Shown: positions 7,952 to 15,327, counted from the first letter of the stretch. The stretch: 35,738 bases of DNA from Verrucomicrobia bacterium Tous-C9LFEB (GCA_002304345.1 NEUU01000031.1:1-35738), one strand, 5' to 3'. Notes: generated by a model from the sequence alone, not told the origin. Program-made: numbers and translations.

Positions 7952-8986
7952 ATGGCCATGACAAAGAGAAAAGATCACACACCCTGGTCGCGGCGTGACG
8001 CGGCGCTCCGTACGCCGCTATCGGCAGGCGAGGCTCCAGTGGCGGAAGCTTCTGCTGCGGGTGCTTCGCGTTGCCGAAAGCCCCGGTCCGCGACCAAGCG
8101 CCCGCCGAAGCCAGCGGCTTCGGCTACACCGGAAGACCGCAGCGAAAGCGAACCGCCCGTGGTGGCGCGGCGCGTGGCGAAACGGCGCGATACAATCGCG
8201 CCCTACAAACGGAGTTCCAGTTCGGGCGTGAGCGTGGCTGGGTCCAGCGTCACGTTGGCGGAGGATGCGACGAACGGGATCGACACACCCCGGCCCTCCG
8301 GGCCACCCCTCTTATTAGAGGGGACTCCTGCTGGTGAGGCTCCCGCTGCCGTCACGCCGGCGAAGCTGGCCACGATCGATGATCTGCGCGCGCTCGATGA
8401 AGAGACGCGCGGACACATCGCAGACTTCGTCATCAGCGGCGCGCCCATTCCCACGCTGCGGCGCATGCTGGAGGCGGAGCAGGGGTTGCGCTTCACGGAG
8501 GACGCACCCGTGGTGGAGTTCTACCAGGAGGAGGCGCGGCGCCGGTGGCAGAACACGTTCGACACCGCCTCGGCCGATGCCGACGCGATGATCAATGTGT
8601 TGCGCCACTCGGACCTCGACTTCAGCGAAGTGCTATTGAAAGCGCTCGGACAGCAAGCCTTCCGCATGATCACCCAGCGCGAGCTGAATACGAAGCAGGT
8701 GGAGAAATTCACCCGGCTCCTGTTGCAGGCGCGCGGTCAGGATGTGTCCCGCACCCGGGCGAAGGAAGCGCTCGCGCTCCAGCGCGAAAAGATGGAGCGC
8801 CAGTTTCAGTCCGATCTGGAAAAGGCGCTCAACGCACTCGCGGACGAAATCAAAGCGCATCCCGAAGTACGCGAATCGTTCGTGTTCTTCCGCGCGAAGC
8901 TGAAGGAAGCGATGCGGGCCAAAGCGAAGATCAAAAAAATGCCGGCTCAGACACCACCCCTTCTGGAGGAAACCCCCGGAGCCTGA
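7952..8986 (+). CDS. Gp27-like (DUF3486) packaging protein with repeat-built N-terminus
   Basis: A 344-residue protein. From about residue 139 to the end (ATIDDLRALDEETRGHI... through the long helix ending near KAKIKKMPA) it looks like the Mu gp27/DUF3486 family, thought to be the small terminase subunit that recognises DNA for packaging; family members are much shorter. The N-terminal third (about 15-138) is low-complexity Arg/Ala/Pro-rich and its DNA is built from dispersed repeats (8098-8340). The start ATG 7952 is five bases after the previous stop; a second ATG is at 7958. The frame stays open through all repeat modules. The large terminase follows, as expected. Confidence 0.75.
   Translation: MAMTKRKDHTPWSRRDAALRTPLSAGEAPVAEASAAGASRCRKPRSATKRPPKPAASATPEDRSESEPPVVARRVAKRRDTIAPYKRSSSSGVSVAGSSVTLAEDATNGIDTPRPSGPPLLLEGTPAGEAPAAVTPAKLATIDDLRALDEETRGHIADFVISGAPIPTLRRMLEAEQGLRFTEDAPVVEFYQEEARRRWQNTFDTASADADAMINVLRHSDLDFSEVLLKALGQQAFRMITQRELNTKQVEKFTRLLLQARGQDVSRTRAKEALALQREKMERQFQSDLEKALNALADEIKAHPEVRESFVFFRAKLKEAMRAKAKIKKMPAQTPPLLEETPGA
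8098..8340 (+). repeat. Mosaic of at least four dispersed repeats inside the gp27-like gene
   Basis: Modules in order: GCCGAAGCC-AGC-GGCTTCGGC with TACACCGGA (8102-8134; again at 26974-27006); GGCGCGATACAATCGCGCCC plus TACAAACGGAG (8184-8214; again at 11383-11412, 20660-20682); CCAGCGTCACGTTGG (8244-8258; related at 30879-30893); and ACACACCCCGGCC...CCCCTCTTATTAGAGGGG with ACTCCTGCTGG (8283-8333; again at 93-176 and 20698-20755). All are read through in the coding frame. Confidence 0.85.
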
Positions 8987-9001
8987 AACGAAATGTCTTG
9001 T

Positions 9002-9051
9002 TGTAGGACGGCACTGTGTGCCGTCGCGGCGGTTCACAGAACCGCCCTACA
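9002..9051. repeat. Nested palindrome, TGTAGG...CCCTACA family
   Basis: Outer arms TGTAGGACGG and its partner CCGCCCTACA enclose two smaller palindromes, CGGCACTGTGTGCCG and GGCGGTTCACAGAACCGCC. The same plan is seen at 11357-11406 and 35690-35738. It lies between the gp27-like and terminase genes and makes the longer upstream frame of the terminase spurious. Confidence 0.8.
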
Positions 9052-9072
9052 GAAGACAGCGAACTCACTGCC

Positions 9073-11328
9073 ATGAATCCCATCGATTACCTCTCCCAGC
9101 AATTGGACGCAGACGTGGCCGAAATGGCGGCGCTCGCGCCGATGGACTCGCTCCGCGAATTTCTCGAGCGTCATGCCCGCGTGAAGGACGGGGCACAGTA
9201 TGTGCCGTATCACTTTGCCGGGCGCGAAGCACTCGCGCAGATCGTGGAGCGGATTGATTCGATTCTGGGGAGTGCGGGATTGCCAATTGAAGTACAAGGC
9301 AGTTCGGGCCGGGTATCAAATGTGGCCTCCGAAAAATTGGCAATTGGAAATTCTCAATTGGCAATGCAGGACGCCTCCCTCGCGATTTGCGGCGGGGCGC
9401 AGTTCGGCAAGACGGTGTTGATGTTGAATCTGCTCGTGTATCTCGCCGCGGTGCGATTCCGCAACGTGGGTTATTACCTGCCGGATGACGACCTGGTGCA
9501 AGGCATCGTGGACGGCAAATTGCGGCCCGACGTGCTGGATCAAATTCCGGCGGTGGCGCGGCTGATTCAACTGGGGCGCACGCTCAACGGCTCGGGCCGC
9601 GCGGTCAATCGCAAGGGCGCTCTCCTCATCACCGACGGCACCCGCACCGCGCTCGCGTACGTGCGCGGCATGGGCAAGGTGCCGACCACGTTCTCGATGG
9701 ATGTGGTGATTCAGGATGAGAAGGACGACATCGCGGAGTACAACGCGAAGTTTCTCGCTGGTCGCCTGACCGCGAGTGATCTCCGTTTCTCGCTCTCCAT
9801 CGGCACGCAACGTTACCACGGGGCGGGCCAGAACCGGGAGTTCGAGGAAGGTACACAACATGTGGGATTTCTTTTTCCGAAGGAAAAAGAAGGGTTTTCC
9901 GTTTTAGGTTCGGAGTTTTCAGTGGGGGACAGGAACGAAACGTCTGCGGATGACGCCGACGAAAAATCCCCTCTAAGTACTGGATGCGGCGTCACGCTGC
10001 TGGCGCGGAGTGGCGGGGGGAGTATCCCTGAAAACCGAAAACTGATAACTGAAAACTCTTCCGGGTTAAACCCGGAAGAACATTGGCCGCAGGTCTGCCG
10101 TCTTTCGCTCTCGGGTGTGCCGCAGGCGGACGATCCGCAACTGACGTTGGAAGGCGATTTCGTGTCGGCGGTGACGGGTCAACGCTGGCCGGTGACGGCG
10201 ATGCGTGAAGGAAACGCGCGGGTGTATCTGGCGGACCCGGTGACGGGTGCGCCGCTGGATCGGCGGAGTGTGCGCTTTGTGGCGCGTCGACCGGACCGCG
10301 AGGCGCAGCGCAAGTGGAGCTACCGCGTGTCGCAGTTGATTATAGATGCGATTGATTTGCGTCAGATCGTGGCGGCGTGGGCCGAGGCGGTGCGCGATTC
10401 GGAAAAGATGATCGCGTTCTGCACCGACCGGCTCGCGTTGCCGCGCAGCATGTCGCAAGGGCTCGACCCGGCGGCGTTGCAGCGGGCGCGGGAGGCGGAG
10501 CCGTACTCGCTCGCGCTGACGATGCCGACACGCGTTGCGCCGACTCGGGTGCGCTATGCGGGTCTCGATATGGGCGACCGCTGCTGGTTCGTGGTCGCGG
10601 AGACTGGAGAAGGGAAGTCCGCAGATGACGCCGATTTACACAGATTAAAAAGGGAGGAAAACCCCAATGAAATCCCTTCTGAAAATCTGCGTCAATCTGC
10701 GGACGGTTCCCGCTCCTGCCTCGTCTGGGCGGAGATGATCTCGGCCGAACGGGTGCGCGAGCGGGTGCCGGAATTGTGCCGGGCGCTGGGGGTGAAAATC
10801 CTATGCGTGGATGCGGGGCCGCTGCGCGATTTGTCGCGGGATCTCTGCTTCACGCTCGGGGCGGGATCGGCTCAGCGTTGGGACGAGGCGGCGGCGATGT
10901 GGCGTTATCTCCGCGCCGCGACGGTGGAGTTCACGCTGCGGGAAGGTCAGGGCATCCGGCAAAAGCCGGGTGTGACGCAGGACGGCGCGCAGTACCCGCT
11001 CATTGCGTGCAATCGCGAGGAAACGATTGCGCGGGTGATTGCGGATTTGCAGCACCCCGGTGGACCGCGATTCCTGCTGCCGGAGCGCACGGCGCAGCTG
11101 CCGCCCATTCTGGCCACGTACGAACAGCATTTGCTGGCGGGCAGTCGGCAGGAGCGCAGCGGGGATGGGAAGTCGCTGCACTACGTGGACAAGTGCGAGA
11201 ACCATTTTCTGCTCGCGACGGCCTACGCGGCATTGGCGCGGCAATTGGATGCGACGGAATCGGCCACGGTGTCGCCGGGATTCGGGCGGGTGCAGTCGAT
11301 CCATCGCAGCCGGAGGATGGAAGGATGA
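9073..11328 (+). CDS. Phage terminase large subunit (GpA-like), with in-frame repeat insertions
   Basis: A 751-residue DNA-packaging motor and nuclease that would cut and pump DNA into the capsid through the portal. The ATPase domain has a Walker A-like GGAQFGKT at about 107-114 and Walker B VVIQDEKDD near 211-219. The RNase-H-like nuclease domain has AGLDMGD near 496, CVDAGPLRD near 578 and YVDKCENHF near 705, giving the expected acidic triad. The ATG at 9073 is chosen because the upstream frame (from 9016) lies in a palindromic repeat. Three repeat-like inserts are read through: 9279-9365, 9890-10078 and 10617-10704, making the protein longer than usual and placing linkers near residues 70-98, 273-336 and 515-545, outside the catalytic motifs. 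Confidence 0.9.
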   Translation: MNPIDYLSQQLDADVAEMAALAPMDSLREFLERHARVKDGAQYVPYHFAGREALAQIVERIDSILGSAGLPIEVQGSSGRVSNVASEKLAIGNSQLAMQDASLAICGGAQFGKTVLMLNLLVYLAAVRFRNVGYYLPDDDLVQGIVDGKLRPDVLDQIPAVARLIQLGRTLNGSGRAVNRKGALLITDGTRTALAYVRGMGKVPTTFSMDVVIQDEKDDIAEYNAKFLAGRLTASDLRFSLSIGTQRYHGAGQNREFEEGTQHVGFLFPKEKEGFSVLGSEFSVGDRNETSADDADEKSPLSTGCGVTLLARSGGGSIPENRKLITENSSGLNPEEHWPQVCRLSLSGVPQADDPQLTLEGDFVSAVTGQRWPVTAMREGNARVYLADPVTGAPLDRRSVRFVARRPDREAQRKWSYRVSQLIIDAIDLRQIVAAWAEAVRDSEKMIAFCTDRLALPRSMSQGLDPAALQRAREAEPYSLALTMPTRVAPTRVRYAGLDMGDRCWFVVAETGEGKSADDADLHRLKREENPNEIPSENLRQSADGSRSCLVWAEMISAERVRERVPELCRALGVKILCVDAGPLRDLSRDLCFTLGAGSAQRWDEAAAMWRYLRAATVEFTLREGQGIRQKPGVTQDGAQYPLIACNREETIARVIADLQHPGGPRFLLPERTAQLPPILATYEQHLLAGSRQERSGDGKSLHYVDKCENHFLLATAYAALARQLDATESATVSPGFGRVQSIHRSRRMEG
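9279..9365 (+). repeat. 87-bp segment with 12-bp inverted ends inside the terminase gene
   Basis: ATTGCCAATTGA at 9279-9290 and TCAATTGGCAAT at 9354-9365 are perfect inverted copies. The segment is 87 bp, exactly 29 codons, and contains further AATTGGCAATTGGAAATT words. It belongs to the AT-rich family and stands out from the GC-rich gene around it. Confidence 0.7.
9890..10078 (+). repeat. Compound repeat insertion inside the terminase gene
   Basis: The segment contains GGAGTTTTCAGT (9912-9923) and its inverted partner ACTGAAAACTC (10048-10058), a CGTCTGCGGATGACGCCGA word shared with 10617-10640, a CGTCACG-centred palindrome (9986-10000) also found at 26887-26901 and 30931-30945, and a perfect palindrome CTTCCGGGTT-A-AACCCGGAAG (10058-10078). 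The frame is kept open across all of it. Confidence 0.75.
10617..10704 (+). repeat. Hairpin repeat GTCCGCAGAT...ATCTGCGGAC inside the terminase gene
   Basis: GTCCGCAGAT (10617-10626) pairs perfectly with ATCTGCGGAC (10695-10704), and GACGC with GCGTC after one bulged base. The inner words GATTTACACAGATTAAAAAG and AGGGGATTT-like sequence resemble 21340-21390. The insert lies between the first and second nuclease motifs of the terminase. Confidence 0.75.
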
Positions 11329-11356
11329 GACGGGATAATCGCACGCCGATCCGGAC

Positions 11357-11491
11357 TGTAGGGCGGTTCGGTGAACCGCCGCGGCGCGATGCAATCGCGC
11401 CCTACAAACGGAGATCCACACTGGGCGCTTAGCGCCGGGGTGTGTGAGGAACAAAGCTAACTGCTGAAAGCTGATCGCTGACAGCTCAACA
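11357..11491. repeat. Repeat cluster between terminase and portal genes
   Basis: Three repeat families follow each other: a nested TGTAGGGC...GCCCTACA palindrome (11357-11406) with inner hairpins CGGTTCGGTGAACCG and GCGCGATGCAATCGCGC, a GGCGCTTAGCGCCGGGGTGTGTG piece split from the CCCCTCT family (11426-11447), and an AGCTGATCGCTGACAGCT-type repeat (11453-11488) just before the portal start. Confidence 0.8.
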
Positions 11492-11494
11492 TAA

Positions 11495-12601
11495 ATGAAT
11501 TTAACACAACTCAAAAAGATGAATCGGTGGCGCGATGGGTTCAACCCGTTGCGTGGCCTGACGATGATGCAGGCGGTCGCCCTGCTGGAGGCGGGGGAGC
11601 GCGGCGAGTATGCAAATCTGCAATGGCTTTTCCGCGCGGTGGAGCGACGCAATGCAACACTGCGGGCGGTGAAGGCGCGACGCCTGAGCGCGGTGATGCG
11701 GCTGGATTGGAGCGTGGAGGAAATCAAGATTGAAACCTCTCCGACTCCGAACTCTGAAATTTCAAATCTCAAATTTGAAATGCCGAGTCTCGCGGCGCGA
11801 CAGGCGGAGGCGTTGCGGGCGGCGTACGAGCGGATCGATAATCTGCGCGAAGCGGTCGGTTTTCTGGCGCTGGCGGAGTTCCGGGGTTATGCCCATTTGG
11901 AATTCCATCGCGGGGGGGATGGCGGCGTGGCGCACTTTGAACCGGTGCCGCAATGGTTGCTGTTCCGCCAGGGACTGAATGGTCCGTGGCAGTACAACGC
12001 GGAGGCGCGCAGTGGCGCGGCGCGGGAGGATGATCCGGTACTGGATCTGAATGACTTTCTGGTGCGCGAGGTGGAGGACCCGATCAATGAGATCGCGGTG
12101 ATCTCGCACTTGCGCCAGAGCCTGAGTCAAAAGGATTGGGACGGCTTCGTTGAAACGTACGGGATTCCGCCGCTCTTCATCGAGCTGCCGCCGAATGTGC
12201 CGGCCGACAAGGAGGCGCTGTATCAGGCGCAGGCCGAGGCGGTGATTGGCGATTCGCGCGGGACGATGCCGAACGGGGCGAAGGTGCAAACGGTCACGCC
12301 GTACAGCGGCGGCACGACTCCGTTTTCCGAACACATCCGTTATCAGGACGAGTGCATCGTGCTGGCGGGGACGGGCGGCAAGTTGACGATGCTGGCGCAG
12401 AGCGGGAGCGGGACATTGGCGGGCGGCGCGCACGAAAACACGTTCGATGAAATCGCGGCGTCGGAGGCGTTGGAGATTTCGGAGGTGTTCCAGAAACAAT
12501 TCGATGCGCGGATTCTGGCGGAAAAATTTCCGGGCGCTCCGGTGCGGGCGTTCTTTCAGCTCGCGCCGAAGAAGGAGAAACCGGCGGATGTCGCCGCTTA
12601 A
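11495..12601 (+). CDS. Portal protein, DUF935/Mu gp29 family
   Basis: A 368-residue protein forming the capsid vertex ring through which DNA enters and leaves. Sequence features match DUF935 portals: the N-terminal GLTMMQAVALLEAGERGEYANLQWLFRAVERRN split by helices, the AEFRGYAHLEFH and VPQWLLFRQ strands, the central KDWDGFVETYGIPPLFIELP segment and the C-terminal QKQFDARILAEKFPGAPVRAFFQL. It is somewhat short for the family, consistent with a reduced C-terminus. Residues about 79-97 are encoded partly by an ATTTCAAAT hairpin repeat. The start lies four bases after an AGCTGACAGCT-type repeat and lacks an obvious Shine-Dalgarno sequence. Confidence 0.9.
   Translation: MNLTQLKKMNRWRDGFNPLRGLTMMQAVALLEAGERGEYANLQWLFRAVERRNATLRAVKARRLSAVMRLDWSVEEIKIETSPTPNSEISNLKFEMPSLAARQAEALRAAYERIDNLREAVGFLALAEFRGYAHLEFHRGGDGGVAHFEPVPQWLLFRQGLNGPWQYNAEARSGAAREDDPVLDLNDFLVREVEDPINEIAVISHLRQSLSQKDWDGFVETYGIPPLFIELPPNVPADKEALYQAQAEAVIGDSRGTMPNGAKVQTVTPYSGGTTPFSEHIRYQDECIVLAGTGGKLTMLAQSGSGTLAGGAHENTFDEIAASEALEISEVFQKQFDARILAEKFPGAPVRAFFQLAPKKEKPADVAA
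11755..11783 (+). repeat. ATTTCAAAT/ATTTGAAAT hairpin within the portal gene
   Basis: A 9-bp perfect stem (11759-11767 with 11773-11781) of the AT-rich family, nearly identical to 12922-12948 in the protease gene and 18778-18812 between genes. It codes in frame for an ISNLKFE-like peptide. Confidence 0.8.
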
Positions 12602-12602
12602 C

Positions 12603-12648
12603 ACAGATCGGCACACCAGCTGACCGCTGATTGCTGAAAGCTTTTATT
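12603..12648 (+). repeat. Repeats between portal and protease genes
   Basis: An ACACAGATCGGCACACC word is followed by AGCTGACCGCTGATTGCTG and AAAGCTT, a member of the AGCTGA-type repeat family confined to the head-gene gaps. It ends a few bases before the protease start. Confidence 0.75.
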
Positions 12649-12651
12649 ACT

Positions 12652-13659
12652 ATGAAAACACTTACTATTGAACACCCTTTTACCCTGCCGGCAGACGATT
12701 GGTTCCATATCGCGCCGCTGGGGGAATTCGAACATGCGAGCGGCGTGCGCCAGGTCATCGATGACGCGGCGTGCGACGCGATGGTGTCGAATTTCGGGAA
12801 GGACGCCGCGACGCCGAATTTTCCGGGGTTGCTGGTGGACTTCGATCACTTTTCTCACTCGTCGGACAAAACCAGCGCGGCGGCGGGCTGGATCACGGCG
12901 CTGCGTGCGGAATCGGTTCCGTCTGAAATTTCAAATTTGAAATCTGAGGGGAAGGCTTCCGGTCTGTGGGCGCAGATTCGCTGGAGTGATCTGGGCGAAA
13001 CCGCCGTGCGGGGCGGGCGTTATCGCCTGGTCTCGCCGGTGTGGAACCGCAGCGACTGCGAGGTCGTGAACGGGGAGGAAAACAAGGTGCGTCCGTTGCG
13101 CCTGTCGCGCGTGGCGCTGACAAACGATCCGAATTTGAAGGGACTCGTTCCCTTGACGAATCGAACGGAAGCAAAGGAAGAAACGATGGATTACAAATCG
13201 AAGTTGTTGGAGCTTCTCGGGCTGAAGGCGGAGGCGACGGACGAGCAAATCGTGACGGCCGTCGAGGCGCAGCTCGCGGAAGCGCAAAATTTACAGCAGC
13301 GCTATGCGGCGTTGCTGGCCGAGCGGGTCGAGGACGATCTGCTCGAGTTCACCGCCGTGGTCGGCGATGTGGAGACGGTGCGGTCGCAGTTGCTGGCGAA
13401 TCGCGAGGGGACGTTGACGACGCTGCGCGCGTTGCGCCAGCCGGTCGCGTTGCCCGTTGCGGCAGAGCCGAAGCCGGTGCTGCATAACCGCGCGCAGTCG
13501 CGTGTGCCGGAGACGATTTTTTCGGCGGAGAAATCTCCCGCCGAGGAAGCGCGGGCGCGGCGGATCGCGAACCGGACCCGTGAGTTGCAGAAGCAACTCG
13601 GGCTGGGTCATACGCAGGCGTTCCAGATGGCACGCGGCGAAATCGAGAAGGCGGCTTAG
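12652..13659 (+). CDS. Phage prohead protease, Mu gpI-like
   Basis: A 335-residue protein that would cleave head proteins during maturation and, as in Mu gpI, may carry the scaffold in its C-terminal half. The N-terminal protease-like domain contains the family signature GLLVDFDHFSHSSDKTSAAAGWI (split by the Asp-His pair, near 62-85), then WSDLGETAVRGGRYRLVSPVW and LRLSRVALTNDPNLKGL. The C-terminal half, after MDYKSKLLELLGL, is coiled-coil-like, as expected for a scaffold. An internal ATG at 13185 (MDYKSK) could give a separate scaffold as in Mu gpZ. Residues about 92-99 derive from an ATTTCAAATTTGAAAT repeat. ATG 12652 is preferred to 12631, which lies in a repeat. Confidence 0.88.
   Translation: MKTLTIEHPFTLPADDWFHIAPLGEFEHASGVRQVIDDAACDAMVSNFGKDAATPNFPGLLVDFDHFSHSSDKTSAAAGWITALRAESVPSEISNLKSEGKASGLWAQIRWSDLGETAVRGGRYRLVSPVWNRSDCEVVNGEENKVRPLRLSRVALTNDPNLKGLVPLTNRTEAKEETMDYKSKLLELLGLKAEATDEQIVTAVEAQLAEAQNLQQRYAALLAERVEDDLLEFTAVVGDVETVRSQLLANREGTLTTLRALRQPVALPVAAEPKPVLHNRAQSRVPETIFSAEKSPAEEARARRIANRTRELQKQLGLGHTQAFQMARGEIEKAA
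12922..12948 (+). repeat. ATTTCAAATTTGAAAT palindrome within the protease gene
   Basis: A perfect 16-bp palindrome (12928-12943) flanked by TCTG and CTGAGG. It encodes SEISNLKSE, close to the SEISNLKFE encoded by the portal insert, so the same repeat was read in the same frame in two neighbouring genes. Confidence 0.85.
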
Positions 13660-13703
13660 TCCGTCACTCAAACAGAAATCTATAACAGAAAATATCTACT
13701 AAA

Positions 13704-14129
13704 ATGAGTTCACAATCCAATACCCAGTCCGGCGCCATTGTCTTGGTCGCCGGCGAAGATCTGTCCGCGAAAGCCGGGTACCTCGCGGAAATTCGTAATG
13801 CCTCGGGCGAGGCGAAAGCGTACCTCCCCGATGCGATCACCGATCTGGCCTTCTATGTCATCACGGATGGCGGCAGTGCCAGCGGCGATAACGTCACGTT
13901 GCAACCGCTCGAGCCGAGCCGGAATCATCGCGTGGTGCTGAAGAGCACGTGCGTGCCGGGCGATCAGCTCGTGCTGGCCGATCCGAGCACCGCGGCCGAC
14001 AAGGGCAAGCTGCGCAAAATCCCGGTCGTGGCCGGTTCCTATCGGGTGCTGGCCATTGCCGAGGAGTCCGGCGTGGACGGTCAACTGGTGCGCGTGCGTC
14101 CGGCGCCGGTCGGTGTTGTGACGGTCTAA
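13704..14129 (+). CDS. Probable capsid decoration protein
   Basis: A 141-residue beta-rich protein with no cysteine, signal or membrane segment. Size, composition and position between protease and major capsid protein fit head-decoration/stabilising proteins (DUF2190-like in other phages); motif support is weak: AGEDLSAKAGYL near the N-terminus and a C-terminal ESGVDGQLVRVRPAPVGV resemble that family. It would bind the outside of the mature shell. The start is preceded by an A/T-rich stretch without a strong ribosome site. Confidence 0.65.
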   Translation: MSSQSNTQSGAIVLVAGEDLSAKAGYLAEIRNASGEAKAYLPDAITDLAFYVITDGGSASGDNVTLQPLEPSRNHRVVLKSTCVPGDQLVLADPSTAADKGKLRKIPVVAGSYRVLAIAEESGVDGQLVRVRPAPVGVVTV

Positions 14130-14133
14130 AGCG

Positions 14134-14270
14134 TTCGGCTGTCAGCGATCAGCTGTCAGCCGGATGACAGTCGAACCTGCGGCGTTTGTAACGAGAGCAG
14201 GTTTCTTTACGGAAAAAATCAAATCACTGTCGGCTAACGGCTGAGTGCTGAAAGCTGACAGCTTTATCTC
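14134..14270. repeat. Two AGCTGA-type repeats and a hairpin between decoration and capsid genes
   Basis: GGCTGTCAGCGATCAGCTG and TCAGCC (14138-14162) and TCGGCTAACGGCTGAGTGC with TGAAAGCTGACAGCTT (14231-14268) belong to one family. Between them AACCTGC (14175-14181) and GCAGGTT (14197-14203) can pair. The capsid gene starts 15 bases further on, with an AAGGA ribosome site. Confidence 0.7.
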
Positions 14271-14284
14271 AAGGAAAAATCATT

Positions 14285-15232
14285 ATGTCTTCACGTTTGG
14301 CTACTATCAGCGCCAACCCCACTCTGCGCGAATACGCCCAGGGCGCGGCTCAGGCGGCCATCAATCCCGTGGCGGATTTCATCGCCCCGACGGTTCCCGT
14401 TGCGACGAGCATCGGCAAATACAAAATCTATAGCGAAAAGAATCGCTTCCATCTGCCCGCGACGTTCCGTGGCATCGGCGGTCGCGCGACCGAGCTGAGC
14501 TTCGAGGTCTCGGACGCGACCTACAATTGCCAGCCGCACGCGCTGGATTATCCGGTGGATCATCTGGAAATGCTCGAGCAGTCGGGCGTGGAAAATGCCT
14601 TGCAGGAAGGGGCGACGATGATCGCGGAAGTCGCCGCTCTCGCTCATGAAAAATCGGTCATCGACAAGGCGGTCGCCGCAGCCGGTGCGGGTTCGGCCAA
14701 GACCTGGACGGGCGGTTCGCCGACCGATCCGGTGGACGATATTGACTCGGCCATTCTCGATGTTATCAAGGCCGCCAAGTACGGCAGCTTGATGAATGTG
14801 GGTGTGCTGTTCGGCGCATCGGCCTGGCGCTTGTTCAAGAATGCGTCGAGCGTTCGCAGCAAGTTCGTGACGGGTTCGACTCGCGCGAACAACGGTGCCG
14901 CCGTGGCGCTGCCGACCGAGGAGGATGCCTCGCGTTTGTTCCTCGGTAATCCGCAGGTGCGTACGAGCTACATGGTGGTGGATACCGCCGCGGAAGGGGT
15001 GGCGGAGAATATCAGCTTCCTGCTCGACAGCACGGTGCTGGTCTTTGCGCGCATGGAGAATCCCACGCGCCGCGATCCGAGCTTCATGAAGACGTTCCGT
15101 CTCATGGGTGCGTACATGGTCCCCGGTTCGTACGTCCGTGAGGATGGCCGCGTGGAAGTGGCGAAGTTCGACTGGAGCGAGGACGTCGAGGTGACGAACG
15201 CCGCGGCGGTCCGCCGGTTGAACGTCTCTTAA
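14285..15232 (+). CDS. Major capsid protein
   Basis: A 315-residue protein that I assign as the HK97-fold shell protein by length, position and sequence. It begins with an N-arm (YAQGAAQAAINPVADFIAPTVPV), then a KYKIYSEKNRFHLPA segment, a long helix (LQEGATMIAEVAALAHEKSVIDKA) like the spine helix, a P-domain-like KYGSLMNVGVLFGASAWRLFKNASSVRSKFV part and a C-terminal GAYMVPGSYVREDGRVEVAKFDWSEDVEVTN (segments separated by loops). Mu gpT itself is similar in size. AAGGA upstream gives a good ribosome site. It follows protease and decoration-like genes and precedes connector genes, the standard order. Confidence 0.85.
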   Translation: MSSRLATISANPTLREYAQGAAQAAINPVADFIAPTVPVATSIGKYKIYSEKNRFHLPATFRGIGGRATELSFEVSDATYNCQPHALDYPVDHLEMLEQSGVENALQEGATMIAEVAALAHEKSVIDKAVAAAGAGSAKTWTGGSPTDPVDDIDSAILDVIKAAKYGSLMNVGVLFGASAWRLFKNASSVRSKFVTGSTRANNGAAVALPTEEDASRLFLGNPQVRTSYMVVDTAAEGVAENISFLLDSTVLVFARMENPTRRDPSFMKTFRLMGAYMVPGSYVREDGRVEVAKFDWSEDVEVTNAAAVRRLNVS

Positions 15233-15235
15233 CAA

Positions 15236-15322
15236 GCTAACAGCATTCAGCTGTCAGCTCTCAGTAAAACAGCTTTGTGCGTCCGATCCGCCCAAGCTGA
15301 TCGCTGATTGCTGAGGGCTATT
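15236..15322. repeat. AGCTGA-type repeats between capsid and gp36-like genes
   Basis: Two members: AGCTAACAGCATTCAGCTG with TCAGCTCTCAG (15235-15264) and AAGCTGATCGCTGATTGCTG with AGGGC (15293-15318), in the gap immediately before the gp36-like start. With 11453, 12620, 14138 and 14231 this makes six copies, all in head-gene gaps. Confidence 0.75.
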
Positions 15323-15327
15323 ATACT

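Noticed and set aside
9016..9072. Extended N-terminus of the terminase from 9016
   Set aside because: Its codons lie in a nested palindrome (9002-9051); the domain-like sequence begins at 9073.
14134..15322. CRISPR-like repetition
   Set aside because: Copies are irregularly spaced, palindromic, in gaps between genes and have no spacers or cas genes.
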